Source of the DNA: Williamsia faeni
GTDB taxonomy: Bacteria > Actinomycetota > Actinomycetes > Mycobacteriales > Mycobacteriaceae
Length of the DNA: 64,000 nucleotides
Direction: 5' to 3'
NCBI GenBank assembly: GCA_003202005.1
Contig: QJJF01000009.1
Span: 124,001-188,000, forward strand
The translations under genes were made by a program, and so were the position numbers. Position 1 is the first letter of the stretch; the number at the start of each line of letters is the position of its first letter. Under the pieces are notes generated by a model that saw nothing but the letters and a program-made list of their open reading frames with translations, had not been told where the DNA came from and did not search any database. Below are positions 25,897 to 33,316 of the stretch, piece after piece.

Positions 25897-25908
25897 CTCG
25901 CAGTCAGG
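25892..25908. terminator. Hairpin spanning both convergent stop codons (glpK and PPE-like gene)
   Basis: CCTGACT-CGC-AGTCAGG is a perfect 7-bp stem with a 3-base loop. The glpK TGA (25894-25896) lies in one arm and the opposing gene's stop (25904-25906) in the other. No T tract follows on either strand, so whether it acts as a bidirectional terminator is uncertain. Confidence 0.5.
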
Positions 25909-27202
25909 TCCTGTTGTTCGGGTTGTTGTCGGGGCTGTCCGGGCCGTTCCCATCGGCTGCCGGCGTTGAACTCTCACCCGCGGTGCCGAGGTCGACAACG
26001 CGCGCCCAGTCGCCGAGGACGGGCGGTCCCACCAGCGGGAGTCGGCCGACCATCTCGTCCCCGTTTTCGCGGGTGTGCAGGTACGACGGTGCGCGATGCT
26101 GTCCGTCCTTGTCTTTCCCGGCGCCGCGACCACCGGCCGGTGACCCCATCGGACTTCCCGCGCGAGAGCCGCCCGACGGTGTCGCTCCAGACGATTGGCT
26201 CGCACCGGTTGTCGGTGAGATCAGGGATGCAGGTGTCCGCCGGCCGAGTGGGTTCGCTTCCGACCCAACACCTCCGACACCGCCGCCTCCCCCAGCGCGG
26301 CCGCCTCCCGAGCCACCGCTTCCTGAGCCACCGCTTCCCGACCTGATACCGGACGCCCCGCCACGGGCGCTGTTCAAGCCTGTGGCGGACGTGGATCCGC
26401 CGGCAGCCGCGCCACCCGAGATCGGTGAACCAAACGCGCCGTTCAGCGGACCAGGGGTGGATCCGTCTGCGCTCGACCCAGATGTGCTGTCGCCGCTTCC
26501 GAGCGTGAACGGGGTGTCCCCGGCCGGACCTCCCGCATACGTTGTCTGGTCGCCACCGGGACCGCTTGGTCCGCCGGGTCCACCGGGATCGTTCGCGCCG
26601 CCGACCCCGGCGGGGGCGAACAAAGCAGGACTGTTATCTCCCGATCCACCACCTGAACCACCGGCGCCCGCCGGCGTCACCTGCGTGGGTTCGAATCCGG
26701 CGCCGAGAGTTGGCAGCGGCGATGCATCGTATTCGGGCAGTGAACCGTTGGCCCCGATGACCGGGTTGCTGTACGCCTCCGTCATCGTCCGTGCCATGAC
26801 GGCACGCTGCATCGCAATGGCGGCGGTGTTGCCCTGATATTCAGCAAAGCCTTCGTCGATTTCCGCGATGTTGCTCTGCGTCTGAGAAAGGATCCCCGCG
26901 ATGGCCGAAATCTGGTCCGCGATCTTGATCCCGATAGCCGCAGAACCATCGGTATGACGGATGCCGGCTATGTTTGCACGCCTTGAACTGTCGACTGTCT
27001 CGCCACTGAACTCGCCTTCGGGATACATCCGCGGAAGGGCCGCTTCATAGAGCTCCGCAGCCACCTGAATCCGCCTGGCGATCAGCTTGATCGCTTGCGC
27101 ATCCGCCTCGGCTGATCCAGCCTGCATACTGGCACAGATTCGACGCATCTCATCAAGCGCATGACTCAGCCAATCTGTCTGCTCTATCGACCTAGGCGCC
27201 AC
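25904..27202 (-). CDS. PPE/ESX-like secreted protein with helical N-terminus and long Gly/Ser/Pro-rich linker
   Basis: About 432 residues in three parts. Residues 1-150 look all-helical, with a YPEGE match to the YxxxD/E type VII signal near residue 58. Residues 165-340 are Gly/Ser/Pro/Thr-rich low complexity. A compact conserved-looking tail then reads PSYLHTRENGDEMVGRLPLV, followed by GPPVLGDWA. This layout is that of PPE-like type VII secretion substrates in Gordonia and Rhodococcus relatives. GTG 27202 is chosen because GGGGGAG lies just upstream; GTG 27229 is the alternative. A lipoprotein and a WXG-like gene lie directly upstream on the same strand. Substrate status is inferred; the biochemical role is unknown. 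Confidence 0.62.
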   Translation of the reverse strand: MAPRSIEQTDWLSHALDEMRRICASMQAGSAEADAQAIKLIARRIQVAAELYEAALPRMYPEGEFSGETVDSSRRANIAGIRHTDGSAAIGIKIADQISAIAGILSQTQSNIAEIDEGFAEYQGNTAAIAMQRAVMARTMTEAYSNPVIGANGSLPEYDASPLPTLGAGFEPTQVTPAGAGGSGGGSGDNSPALFAPAGVGGANDPGGPGGPSGPGGDQTTYAGGPAGDTPFTLGSGDSTSGSSADGSTPGPLNGAFGSPISGGAAAGGSTSATGLNSARGGASGIRSGSGGSGSGGSGGGRAGGGGGVGGVGSEANPLGRRTPASLISPTTGASQSSGATPSGGSRAGSPMGSPAGGRGAGKDKDGQHRAPSYLHTRENGDEMVGRLPLVGPPVLGDWARVVDLGTAGESSTPAADGNGPDSPDNNPNNRT

Positions 27203-27300
27203 GTTCTCCCCCGATCCCCACCTCAGCACCTCCCCAGCACTGATCTGCGAAGAAGTCTAAAGCACCGACCCACGCTGCGTCGCCATTGCAACGAGCCGCA

Positions 27301-27915
27301 TCATTCTGGAATCTTATCTATGTAGGCGCGAGTGAAGTTTGCAACCAATTCGCATGCTCCACCGACTGGACCGTTGTCATCTTCATATGTGACCACCTTT
27401 GTTACCACACCAGCATTCGCGGATTGAACGTAAGTCAGGCAGGCCTTAGAAAACCCGTGATCAAGTTCAAAGTAGCCTACTGTTCGTTCACCAAGTTCAA
27501 GATCCGTCATCCAGTTGTATTCAATCGCGCCGGACCTATATTCTTCCAGGGAGTTCGAGTTTGTCACCGCCACACTGAGAGAAAAGCGCTCTGGCATAAC
27601 CCATTTACATCCACGAATACCTTGGCCATTTACGATGGCAACATCCTCGATCAATTTTGGATCGATATCAAACCGGATCAATTCACTGTCATCATAAGCA
27701 ATGCAAGGCTCAAAGACAGAGCCATCGTTTGACTGGTTCGTCCGATCCGGAAAAGGATTGTCAAACGGCAACGAAATAGAAGGTCGCGGAATCTGTGTCT
27801 GTAATTCGGCAGGTCCGGGAAGCGCCTCGGTATTCTCGGCTTGGACAGAACAAGCTGCCACGAGCAGTACAGCCGATACGCTCCAAAGGCCTTTACTTAT
27901 CGTTTCTGAAGTCAT
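27301..27915 (-). CDS. DUF3558-type lipoprotein
   Basis: A 204-residue predicted lipoprotein. The signal peptide SVSAVLLVAAC has a good lipobox, with the lipidated Cys at residue 22. After a Pro/Ser-rich spacer, the domain FEPCIAYDDSEL to FTRAYIDKIPE carries conserved-looking Cys at EPC, RGCKW, KACL and GACE, as in the mycobacterial DUF3558 (LprB/LprC-like) family. The first 23 bases overlap the end of the upstream WXG-like gene. Base composition is strikingly AT-rich: two 60-base lines counted by hand (27301 and 27481) are 45% and 47% GC. That suggests recent acquisition. ATG 27915 is preferred over GTG 27921. Confidence 0.75.
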   Translation of the reverse strand: MTSETISKGLWSVSAVLLVAACSVQAENTEALPGPAELQTQIPRPSISLPFDNPFPDRTNQSNDGSVFEPCIAYDDSELIRFDIDPKLIEDVAIVNGQGIRGCKWVMPERFSLSVAVTNSNSLEEYRSGAIEYNWMTDLELGERTVGYFELDHGFSKACLTYVQSANAGVVTKVVTYEDDNGPVGGACELVANFTRAYIDKIPE

Positions 27916-28231
27916 CAGCACTGGACACGTCCGTTTGAGTCAAGTCTGTTCGAGCAGCGCGACATTGGTCCGCGACTGCTTGGAGATACTCCAACTCCTG
28001 GCCTATCGCTCCCGAAAATGAACCTGGCTCGGCACCCTGGAGTAGCAACCTTAGGTTTTCCATGGTTCCCGTACCTTCCGCACAGTCCCCTGCCCAGTTG
28101 GTAACCAATACGTCGCCGAGTGCCTGCCGTTCTTGTTTGAGCACCGCCGCGAAATCTTCAGCGGCCATCGCTACTCTCTCCCACTGCTCATCGGTGAATT
28201 TCACTTCGCCGCCCATGGCTCCCCCTCGCAT
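27893..28231 (-). CDS. Small WXG-like helical protein
   Basis: A 112-residue protein, mostly helix-forming. Two long helices are separated by NWAGDCAEG, in which W46-A47-G48 sits where ESX/WXG100 proteins have their W-x-G turn. I see no YxxxD/E at the C-terminus. It overlaps the lipoprotein gene and lies 5' of the PPE-like gene on the same strand, so it may be the small partner or chaperone of that putative secreted protein. ATG 28231 has GGGAG four bases upstream; ATG 28216 after GGGGGAG is the alternative. Confidence 0.6.
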   Translation of the reverse strand: MRGGAMGGEVKFTDEQWERVAMAAEDFAAVLKQERQALGDVLVTNWAGDCAEGTGTMENLRLLLQGAEPGSFSGAIGQELEYLQAVADQCRAARTDLTQTDVSSADDFRNDK

Positions 28232-28338
28232 AGTTCTCCCACCAGAGGTAAGACGTTAGCGGGTGACGATCGGTTCCAACACAGGTTTGAGTCCCGTATC
28301 CGTTGGTGTCTGAAGCCGAAGCTCAGGTGCTTGTTCGG

Positions 28339-29892
28339 CTATTCACCCTGGTCAGGGGCGTCCAACTCTGGTTCGGGTTCGGGTGAACTCTCGGATTCCC
28401 TGAGAGTGAGCTCAAACAGCGTTTGAGCCAACGCCTCCTGCCGGTCGACCACAACCTTCTGCCACGCCGCCTCCACCGTCTCATTCACATGATGAGCCCG
28501 ATTGACCCGCGGTACGCGTTCAGGATCGACCCCCACCGGCGGTATCCACCCCACCCGACCCGCATCAGGGCCTTCAGTGATCATCACCGTCTGCCACTGA
28601 TCCGGACCATCACCAATGAGCCTGTGATGCGGAGGACACGCCGGCGTCAACGCATCAATATCGGTCAACCCGCCCTTCGCCCACGCATCGACATGATGGC
28701 TCTCGGTCCAGGTCGCCGGATTAGGGCATCCAGGATGCGAACACCCGCGATCGCGGGCAATCAACGCCAACCGCTGCCCTCTCTGCGCGGTGCGTTTGGT
28801 CCGGGCGAAATACAACACTTCCGCACAGTGGTCGGCAAACACCGCCAAATACTTGTCCGACCGGGCCGCCAACTCCAACGCCTCCCCCACCGGAATATCG
28901 ACCCCCGAGGCCGTCTTCGCGATCCCCGCACACTCCTCCAACTGGGCCTTACTCATCGTGACAATCAGCTGAGCCGGCAACCCCCGATGCGACCTGCCGA
29001 GCAGGTTGCAGTCCAGAATGGTTTTCAGGACCGCCTTGAGAGCATCATGCTGCCGCTGCCCCATCGAGCGGGTATCGCGTTCGGCAGCCGCTCTCATCAG
29101 ATCGGCATCTTGTGCCGGGTCATCACACGCCCCGCTCGGCGAGTTGGGGTCGGCGGGATTGTTCATCCCTGCCGCGGCCCACACATCCATCACCGTGGTC
29201 CACAACGCCAACGTCTGCGGATCCAGAGTGCCCGAGATCTTGGCCATCAAATCCACACCCTGAGGACCCACACCGACACTGCGTTTACGAGCCCGATCAG
29301 AATCATTGGTCAACCGGCCATCCGGATCCACCCGCGCCAGCACCGCCCGACCCGCTGCCGCCAACTGCGTCGGATCCGCACCGACAGCTTCCTCGGTCAT
29401 CCACCGATCCACCACGTCATACACTTCAGGATCAGAGGCGGACGGAATGTGTTTGCGCACATCCAACATCACCTCCATATGCGACGCCCCAACCAACCCC
29501 GCCGCCCACGCCTGCTCAGCGGCAGGACATTTCGGTCCCAACACCTCACCCTGCAACGAATGAAACCGCCCCACCGCCTCCAACCCACGAATCCGCGCCA
29601 TGGTCTGCCCTTTGGTCAACCGCAACTCTTTGCGCGTGAAACCAAACAAGGAGGAATATCCGGCCTTGGTATACGACGACCTATCCGACACCTCCAACAA
29701 CCGACCCAACCCCGCGAACTCCACCTTGCGGGCGATCCGTTCATGCACCCGCACAAGCTCATTCACCTCCGCATCAGACATATCCGACGATGAACACTCC
29801 GCGATATCAGCCAGCAGGACCTCCAACTCGAGATACTTACCCACCAATACCGGAACCGGCGAAACATCCCCACCAACATCGTCAACCATCAT
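28339..29892 (-). CDS. DUF222 / 13E12-repeat family protein with HNH nuclease motif (copy 1)
   Basis: About 517 residues. The N-terminal two-thirds is the DUF222 domain typical of the actinobacterial 13E12 family. The C-terminal HNH module has CSHPGCPNPATWTESHHV, then CPPHHRLI, giving paired Cys and the His residues expected for a zinc-supported HNH fold. These genes are dispersed in many copies in mycobacteria and relatives; their function is not established, and mobility or DNA processing has been proposed. Its start is ambiguous among GTG 29904, ATG 29892 and ATG 29889. A second, divergent member lies at 56.0-58.0 kb. Confidence 0.88.
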   Translation of the reverse strand: MMVDDVGGDVSPVPVLVGKYLELEVLLADIAECSSSDMSDAEVNELVRVHERIARKVEFAGLGRLLEVSDRSSYTKAGYSSLFGFTRKELRLTKGQTMARIRGLEAVGRFHSLQGEVLGPKCPAAEQAWAAGLVGASHMEVMLDVRKHIPSASDPEVYDVVDRWMTEEAVGADPTQLAAAGRAVLARVDPDGRLTNDSDRARKRSVGVGPQGVDLMAKISGTLDPQTLALWTTVMDVWAAAGMNNPADPNSPSGACDDPAQDADLMRAAAERDTRSMGQRQHDALKAVLKTILDCNLLGRSHRGLPAQLIVTMSKAQLEECAGIAKTASGVDIPVGEALELAARSDKYLAVFADHCAEVLYFARTKRTAQRGQRLALIARDRGCSHPGCPNPATWTESHHVDAWAKGGLTDIDALTPACPPHHRLIGDGPDQWQTVMITEGPDAGRVGWIPPVGVDPERVPRVNRAHHVNETVEAAWQKVVVDRQEALAQTLFELTLRESESSPEPEPELDAPDQGE

Positions 29893-29968
29893 GCCCCCCA
29901 GCACATCTGATCGAAACCTTTCAACCAGTCTACCCGGAGAATCACTTCTTGTCGAACATTCTTTCGAA

Positions 29969-31144
29969 CTATTTGGAATCGTTTTTCACAGCCACAGCCA
30001 ATCTCCGAACCGCTTCGTGTAGCCCATCCGGCGCCAGCGCAGAGAAGCTGAGTCGCAGGCAATCACTGAAGTCGGCATCCACGCCAAAAGCCGTTCCCGG
30101 CACAAATGCCACTCCCGCATTCACCGCGTCAACCAGCAACCGCGAAGTATCGATGCCGGGCATCCGAACCCAGCAGAACATGCCACCCTCAGGTTCCCCG
30201 AACTGAACCTTGTCGCCCAGTTCGTGGCGAAGCGCACCAGCCAAAGTAGTTGCACGCAAGCGATACTCAGACCGAACGCGATCAACATGAGAATCCAGCC
30301 AGGCGCTGTCGTCGAGCAACTCGGCGACGATCAACTGGCTGAAGGTCGATCCACAGAGGTCGGCACCCTGGCGCAGCAGTTCCACCATCTCGATCACTTC
30401 TTTCGGACCGCTCATCCAACCAACGCGTAGCGCGGGTGCCAGAATCTTCGATGCCGAGCCCAGGCGAACAATTCGATCACCATGCGCCGCAATCGGTTCG
30501 ATGTCGGTGACGGAGAACCGCAAACGTCCATATGGATCGTCCTCGACAACGATGAATCCGTATCGATCGGCCAACCGCGCCAGTTCGATCCGGGTTGCCG
30601 CAGTGGCCGTCACTCCCGCAGGATTGTGAAAGTTGCTGACGGTATGGACTATCCGTGGACGCTCGCCCGCTTCGAGCAATTCTCGCAATGCGTCGACATC
30701 GAGCCCAGCGGCGGTGATCGGCAACGCCCGCACTCGCGCCCGCACCGACTGGAACACCTGTAGCGCACCCACGTACACCGGATCGTCGACGACCACCAGG
30801 TCGCCGGGATTCACCAGCGCATGGGCCAACAGGAACAACGCCTGTTGCGAACCATGCGTCAACAAGACCCCCACTGGTTCATCGACACCGAGATACCGAG
30901 CCACTGCTTCACGGCAGGAGTACACACCCGCACTCACCGTGTACTGCAACGCCTCAGGGTCCGCACTGATTCGAGCGGCCGATTCCGAAATGCGCTCAGC
31001 GGGAATCAGTTCAGTCGCCGGCAATCCGCCCGCCAAGCTCAACACGTCGGGCTTCTCGGTCAGCTTCAACAGGTCACGGATCGCCGACCCGCGGACATTC
31101 GCCAACGCGTGCGACGGTTTGTAAGAGTTTTCGACAACAGACAT
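29969..31144 (-). CDS. PLP-dependent aminotransferase (class I/II, 2-aminoadipate/valine type)
   Basis: A 391-residue fold-type I aminotransferase. SLAGGLPATELIP near residue 37 and THGSQQALFLLAHAL near 98 are typical of the LysN/AroH-like group. NFHNPAGVT precedes VEDDPYGRLRF, and the PLP lysine is in SASKILAPALRVGW. It is free-standing and lacks the GntR helix-turn-helix of MocR regulators. Likely role is transamination of a branched-chain, aromatic or 2-aminoadipate-like amino acid; the substrate cannot be told. ATG 31144 is preferred to an upstream GTG. A strong hairpin separates it from upstream lpdA. Confidence 0.85.
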   Translation of the reverse strand: MSVVENSYKPSHALANVRGSAIRDLLKLTEKPDVLSLAGGLPATELIPAERISESAARISADPEALQYTVSAGVYSCREAVARYLGVDEPVGVLLTHGSQQALFLLAHALVNPGDLVVVDDPVYVGALQVFQSVRARVRALPITAAGLDVDALRELLEAGERPRIVHTVSNFHNPAGVTATAATRIELARLADRYGFIVVEDDPYGRLRFSVTDIEPIAAHGDRIVRLGSASKILAPALRVGWMSGPKEVIEMVELLRQGADLCGSTFSQLIVAELLDDSAWLDSHVDRVRSEYRLRATTLAGALRHELGDKVQFGEPEGGMFCWVRMPGIDTSRLLVDAVNAGVAFVPGTAFGVDADFSDCLRLSFSALAPDGLHEAVRRLAVAVKNDSK

Positions 31145-31203
31145 GGGCAACACTCTCCACAGCAGCAGGAATCAACATGTGTGGTGATGAGAGTGGTCAC
31201 CAA

Positions 31204-31251
31204 ATCAGGCGCGCCAGTGTGAGTCGCAATGCCCACGCTAACGCGCCTGAT
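31204..31251 (-). terminator. Hairpin after lpdA, upstream of the aminotransferase
   Basis: Arms ATCAGGCGCG (31204-31213) and CGCGCCTGAT (31242-31251) pair perfectly around a 28-base loop. On the minus strand the stem is followed by TTTGG. A second small hairpin, TCCCA-AATAA-TGGGA, lies between it and the lpdA stop. Together they probably end lpdA transcription. Confidence 0.6.
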
Positions 31252-31288
31252 GTGAAATATGAAGTTGATTTCCCAAATAATGGGATGA

Positions 31289-32707
31289 TTAGTCCAGATC
31301 GTCGTGGCGAACCAGCTGCCGGGCAGCCTCCGTGATCGACCCGGACAGCGACGGATAGACCGAGAACGTCTGAGCCAGGTCGCTCACCATCAGTTTGTTC
31401 TGCACCGCGATCGCGATCGGAAGGATCAGCTCAGATGCATTGGGGGCCACCACCACTCCACCAATGACCACACCCGTTGCCGGTCGGCAGAAGATCTTCA
31501 CGAAGCCACGACGCAAACCGCTCATCTTGGCGCGCGGGTTGGTCGCAAGCGGCAACATGATCGTTCGGGCCGGGTACTCACCGGAGTCAATGGCCTGCTG
31601 ACTGACTCCGACCGTGGCGATTTCGGGCCGGGTGAAGATCGCGGATGCCACGGTCTTGAGGCGAATCGGTGACACACCTTCGCCCAGCGAGTGATACATC
31701 GCAATGCGGCCCTGCATCGCAGCCACCGATGCGAGCGGCAACAGGCCGGTGCAGTCGCCTGCGGCGTAGATACCGGGCACCGCCGTCCGGGAGACCCGGT
31801 CGACTTTCAGGTACCCACCGCGGTCGAGCTCCAGCCCGACATGCTCGAGTCCGAGATCGTTTGTGTTCGGAACCGATCCCACCGTCATCAGGCAATGCGA
31901 GCCCTCGACGGTGCGGCCGTCGGCAAGACTGACCTTCACCCCATCGGCGGTGCGCTCGACCTTGTCGGCCCGCGCATGCTTCACCAGGTTCACGCCGCGT
32001 TCTGCCAACACGTCCTCGAGAACCAGCGCCGCATCCTCGTCCTCGCCGGGCAGCACGCGGTCGCGGCTCGACACCATTGTCACCGGCACACCGAGCTCGG
32101 TGTACGCGTGCACGAACTCGGCACCGGTCACCCCGGATCCGACAACGATCAGATGTTCGGGCGATTCGTTGAGGTCGTACATCTGTCGCCACGTCAGGAT
32201 CCGCTCACCGTCGGGCTGTGCGGCGGGAAGGACGCGGGGCGACGCGCCGGTTGCGACCAACACCACATCGGCGTCGAGAATCTCCACTTCCCCGTCGCTG
32301 CCGTCGGCCTCGATGGGTGTTGCGACAACCTTGTGACGGGCAAATCCGACCTCGGGATCAGCAAGACGCCCACGGCCGTGAATGATCCGGACACCCTCAG
32401 TGAGAAGCCTCGAACGGATGTCGGAAGACTGCGCGAAGGCGAGATCTTTGACACGGTCGTGGATCTGCGGCAACGACACGACCGCATCGTCGTATTTCAG
32501 GTTGATTCCCAGGTCAACGGCGCGGCGGACGTCGGTCCTGATCCCGGTGGAGGCAATGAAGGTCTTCGACGGCACACAGTCCCACAGCACACAGGCACCA
32601 CCCATGCCATCGCTGTCGACAATGGTGATGTGGGCACCGTAGGTCGATGCAGCAAGGGCTGCTTCGTAGCCGGCGGGTCCTCCACCGAGGATCACAATCT
32701 TTGTCAT
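31289..32707 (-). CDS. lpdA: LpdA-like flavoprotein disulfide reductase / NAD(P)H quinone reductase
   Basis: A 472-residue homologue of the two-dinucleotide pyridine nucleotide-disulfide reductases. The FAD motif GGGPAG is at 8-13, and VVGSGVTGAEF binds NAD(P)H. A CX4C pair (C39, C44) lies in GGACVLWDCVPSK. The C-terminal His-Glu dyad of true lipoamide dehydrogenases (HPT...E) is replaced by YPSLSGSITEAA. M. tuberculosis LpdA (Rv3303c) likewise lacks a functional disulfide-reductase site and reduces quinones; here, however, both Cys are present. Quinone reduction is the better guess. ATG 32707 is chosen because GGG(P)AG then falls at the normal distance. Position matches the Mtb gene order. 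Confidence 0.88.
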   Translation of the reverse strand: MTKIVILGGGPAGYEAALAASTYGAHITIVDSDGMGGACVLWDCVPSKTFIASTGIRTDVRRAVDLGINLKYDDAVVSLPQIHDRVKDLAFAQSSDIRSRLLTEGVRIIHGRGRLADPEVGFARHKVVATPIEADGSDGEVEILDADVVLVATGASPRVLPAAQPDGERILTWRQMYDLNESPEHLIVVGSGVTGAEFVHAYTELGVPVTMVSSRDRVLPGEDEDAALVLEDVLAERGVNLVKHARADKVERTADGVKVSLADGRTVEGSHCLMTVGSVPNTNDLGLEHVGLELDRGGYLKVDRVSRTAVPGIYAAGDCTGLLPLASVAAMQGRIAMYHSLGEGVSPIRLKTVASAIFTRPEIATVGVSQQAIDSGEYPARTIMLPLATNPRAKMSGLRRGFVKIFCRPATGVVIGGVVVAPNASELILPIAIAVQNKLMVSDLAQTFSVYPSLSGSITEAARQLVRHDDLD

Positions 32708-32827
32708 TTTCAGGTCAACTCCCAGGGATGTCGGACGGGCCTGCCGGCGGGGTGGCGCCACTTGAGAATCTAGTCGATCACCCCTCGCACTTTCCCGATG
32801 GGGAGCTGACCATCTAGGCTCCTCTCC

Positions 32828-33316
32828 GTGCCTATCTACGCGGCCTACGGCTCAAACATGCACCCAGAGCAGATGCTCATGCGTGCCCCCCACTCTCCGA
32901 TGGCGGGCACCGGATGGCTGTACGGGTGGCGACTCACGTTCGGTGGCGGCGATATCGGTTGGGAAGGCGCACTCGCGACTGTCACCGAAGATCGTGACGA
33001 TCCCGAGGCCCGCGTGTTCGTCGTTTTGTACGACGTGACCGAGGACGACGAATCCAGCCTCGATCGCTGGGAGGGCTCCGAACTCGGGATCCACCGCAAG
33101 ATCCGGGCCCGCATCACCACGCCCAACGGGCCGAACCTGGCCTGGCTGTACGTCCTGGACGCGTTCGAAGGCGGTCTACCGTCGGCGCGTTACCTCGGCG
33201 TGATGGCGGAGGCAGCTGAAATCGCCGGTGCACCAGCCGATTACGTGCATCAACTGCGGCTCCGCGAGTCACGCAACGTCGGACCCGGACCGGATAGCCC
33301 GGGTCCCGACCACTAG
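32828..33316 (+). CDS. Gamma-glutamylcyclotransferase-like protein
   Basis: A 162-residue GGCT-fold protein. YGSN at residues 7-10 is the substrate-binding signature, and DRWEGSEL has the acidic residue expected at the catalytic position. FVVLYDV and YLGVMAEAA resemble the rest of the fold. Family members cyclise gamma-glutamyl peptides or amines to 5-oxoproline. It starts with GTG 32828, divergent from lpdA. Its stop codon overlaps that of the convergent M20 amidohydrolase in a shared CTAG. Corresponds in position to Rv3304. Confidence 0.85.
   Translation: MPIYAAYGSNMHPEQMLMRAPHSPMAGTGWLYGWRLTFGGGDIGWEGALATVTEDRDDPEARVFVVLYDVTEDDESSLDRWEGSELGIHRKIRARITTPNGPNLAWLYVLDAFEGGLPSARYLGVMAEAAEIAGAPADYVHQLRLRESRNVGPGPDSPGPDH

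Noticed and set aside
28232-28338. tRNA-like segment GGTTCCAACACAGG in the gap between the WXG-like and DUF222 genes
   Set aside because: No acceptor or anticodon stems can be folded around it. The resemblance to a T-loop is superficial.
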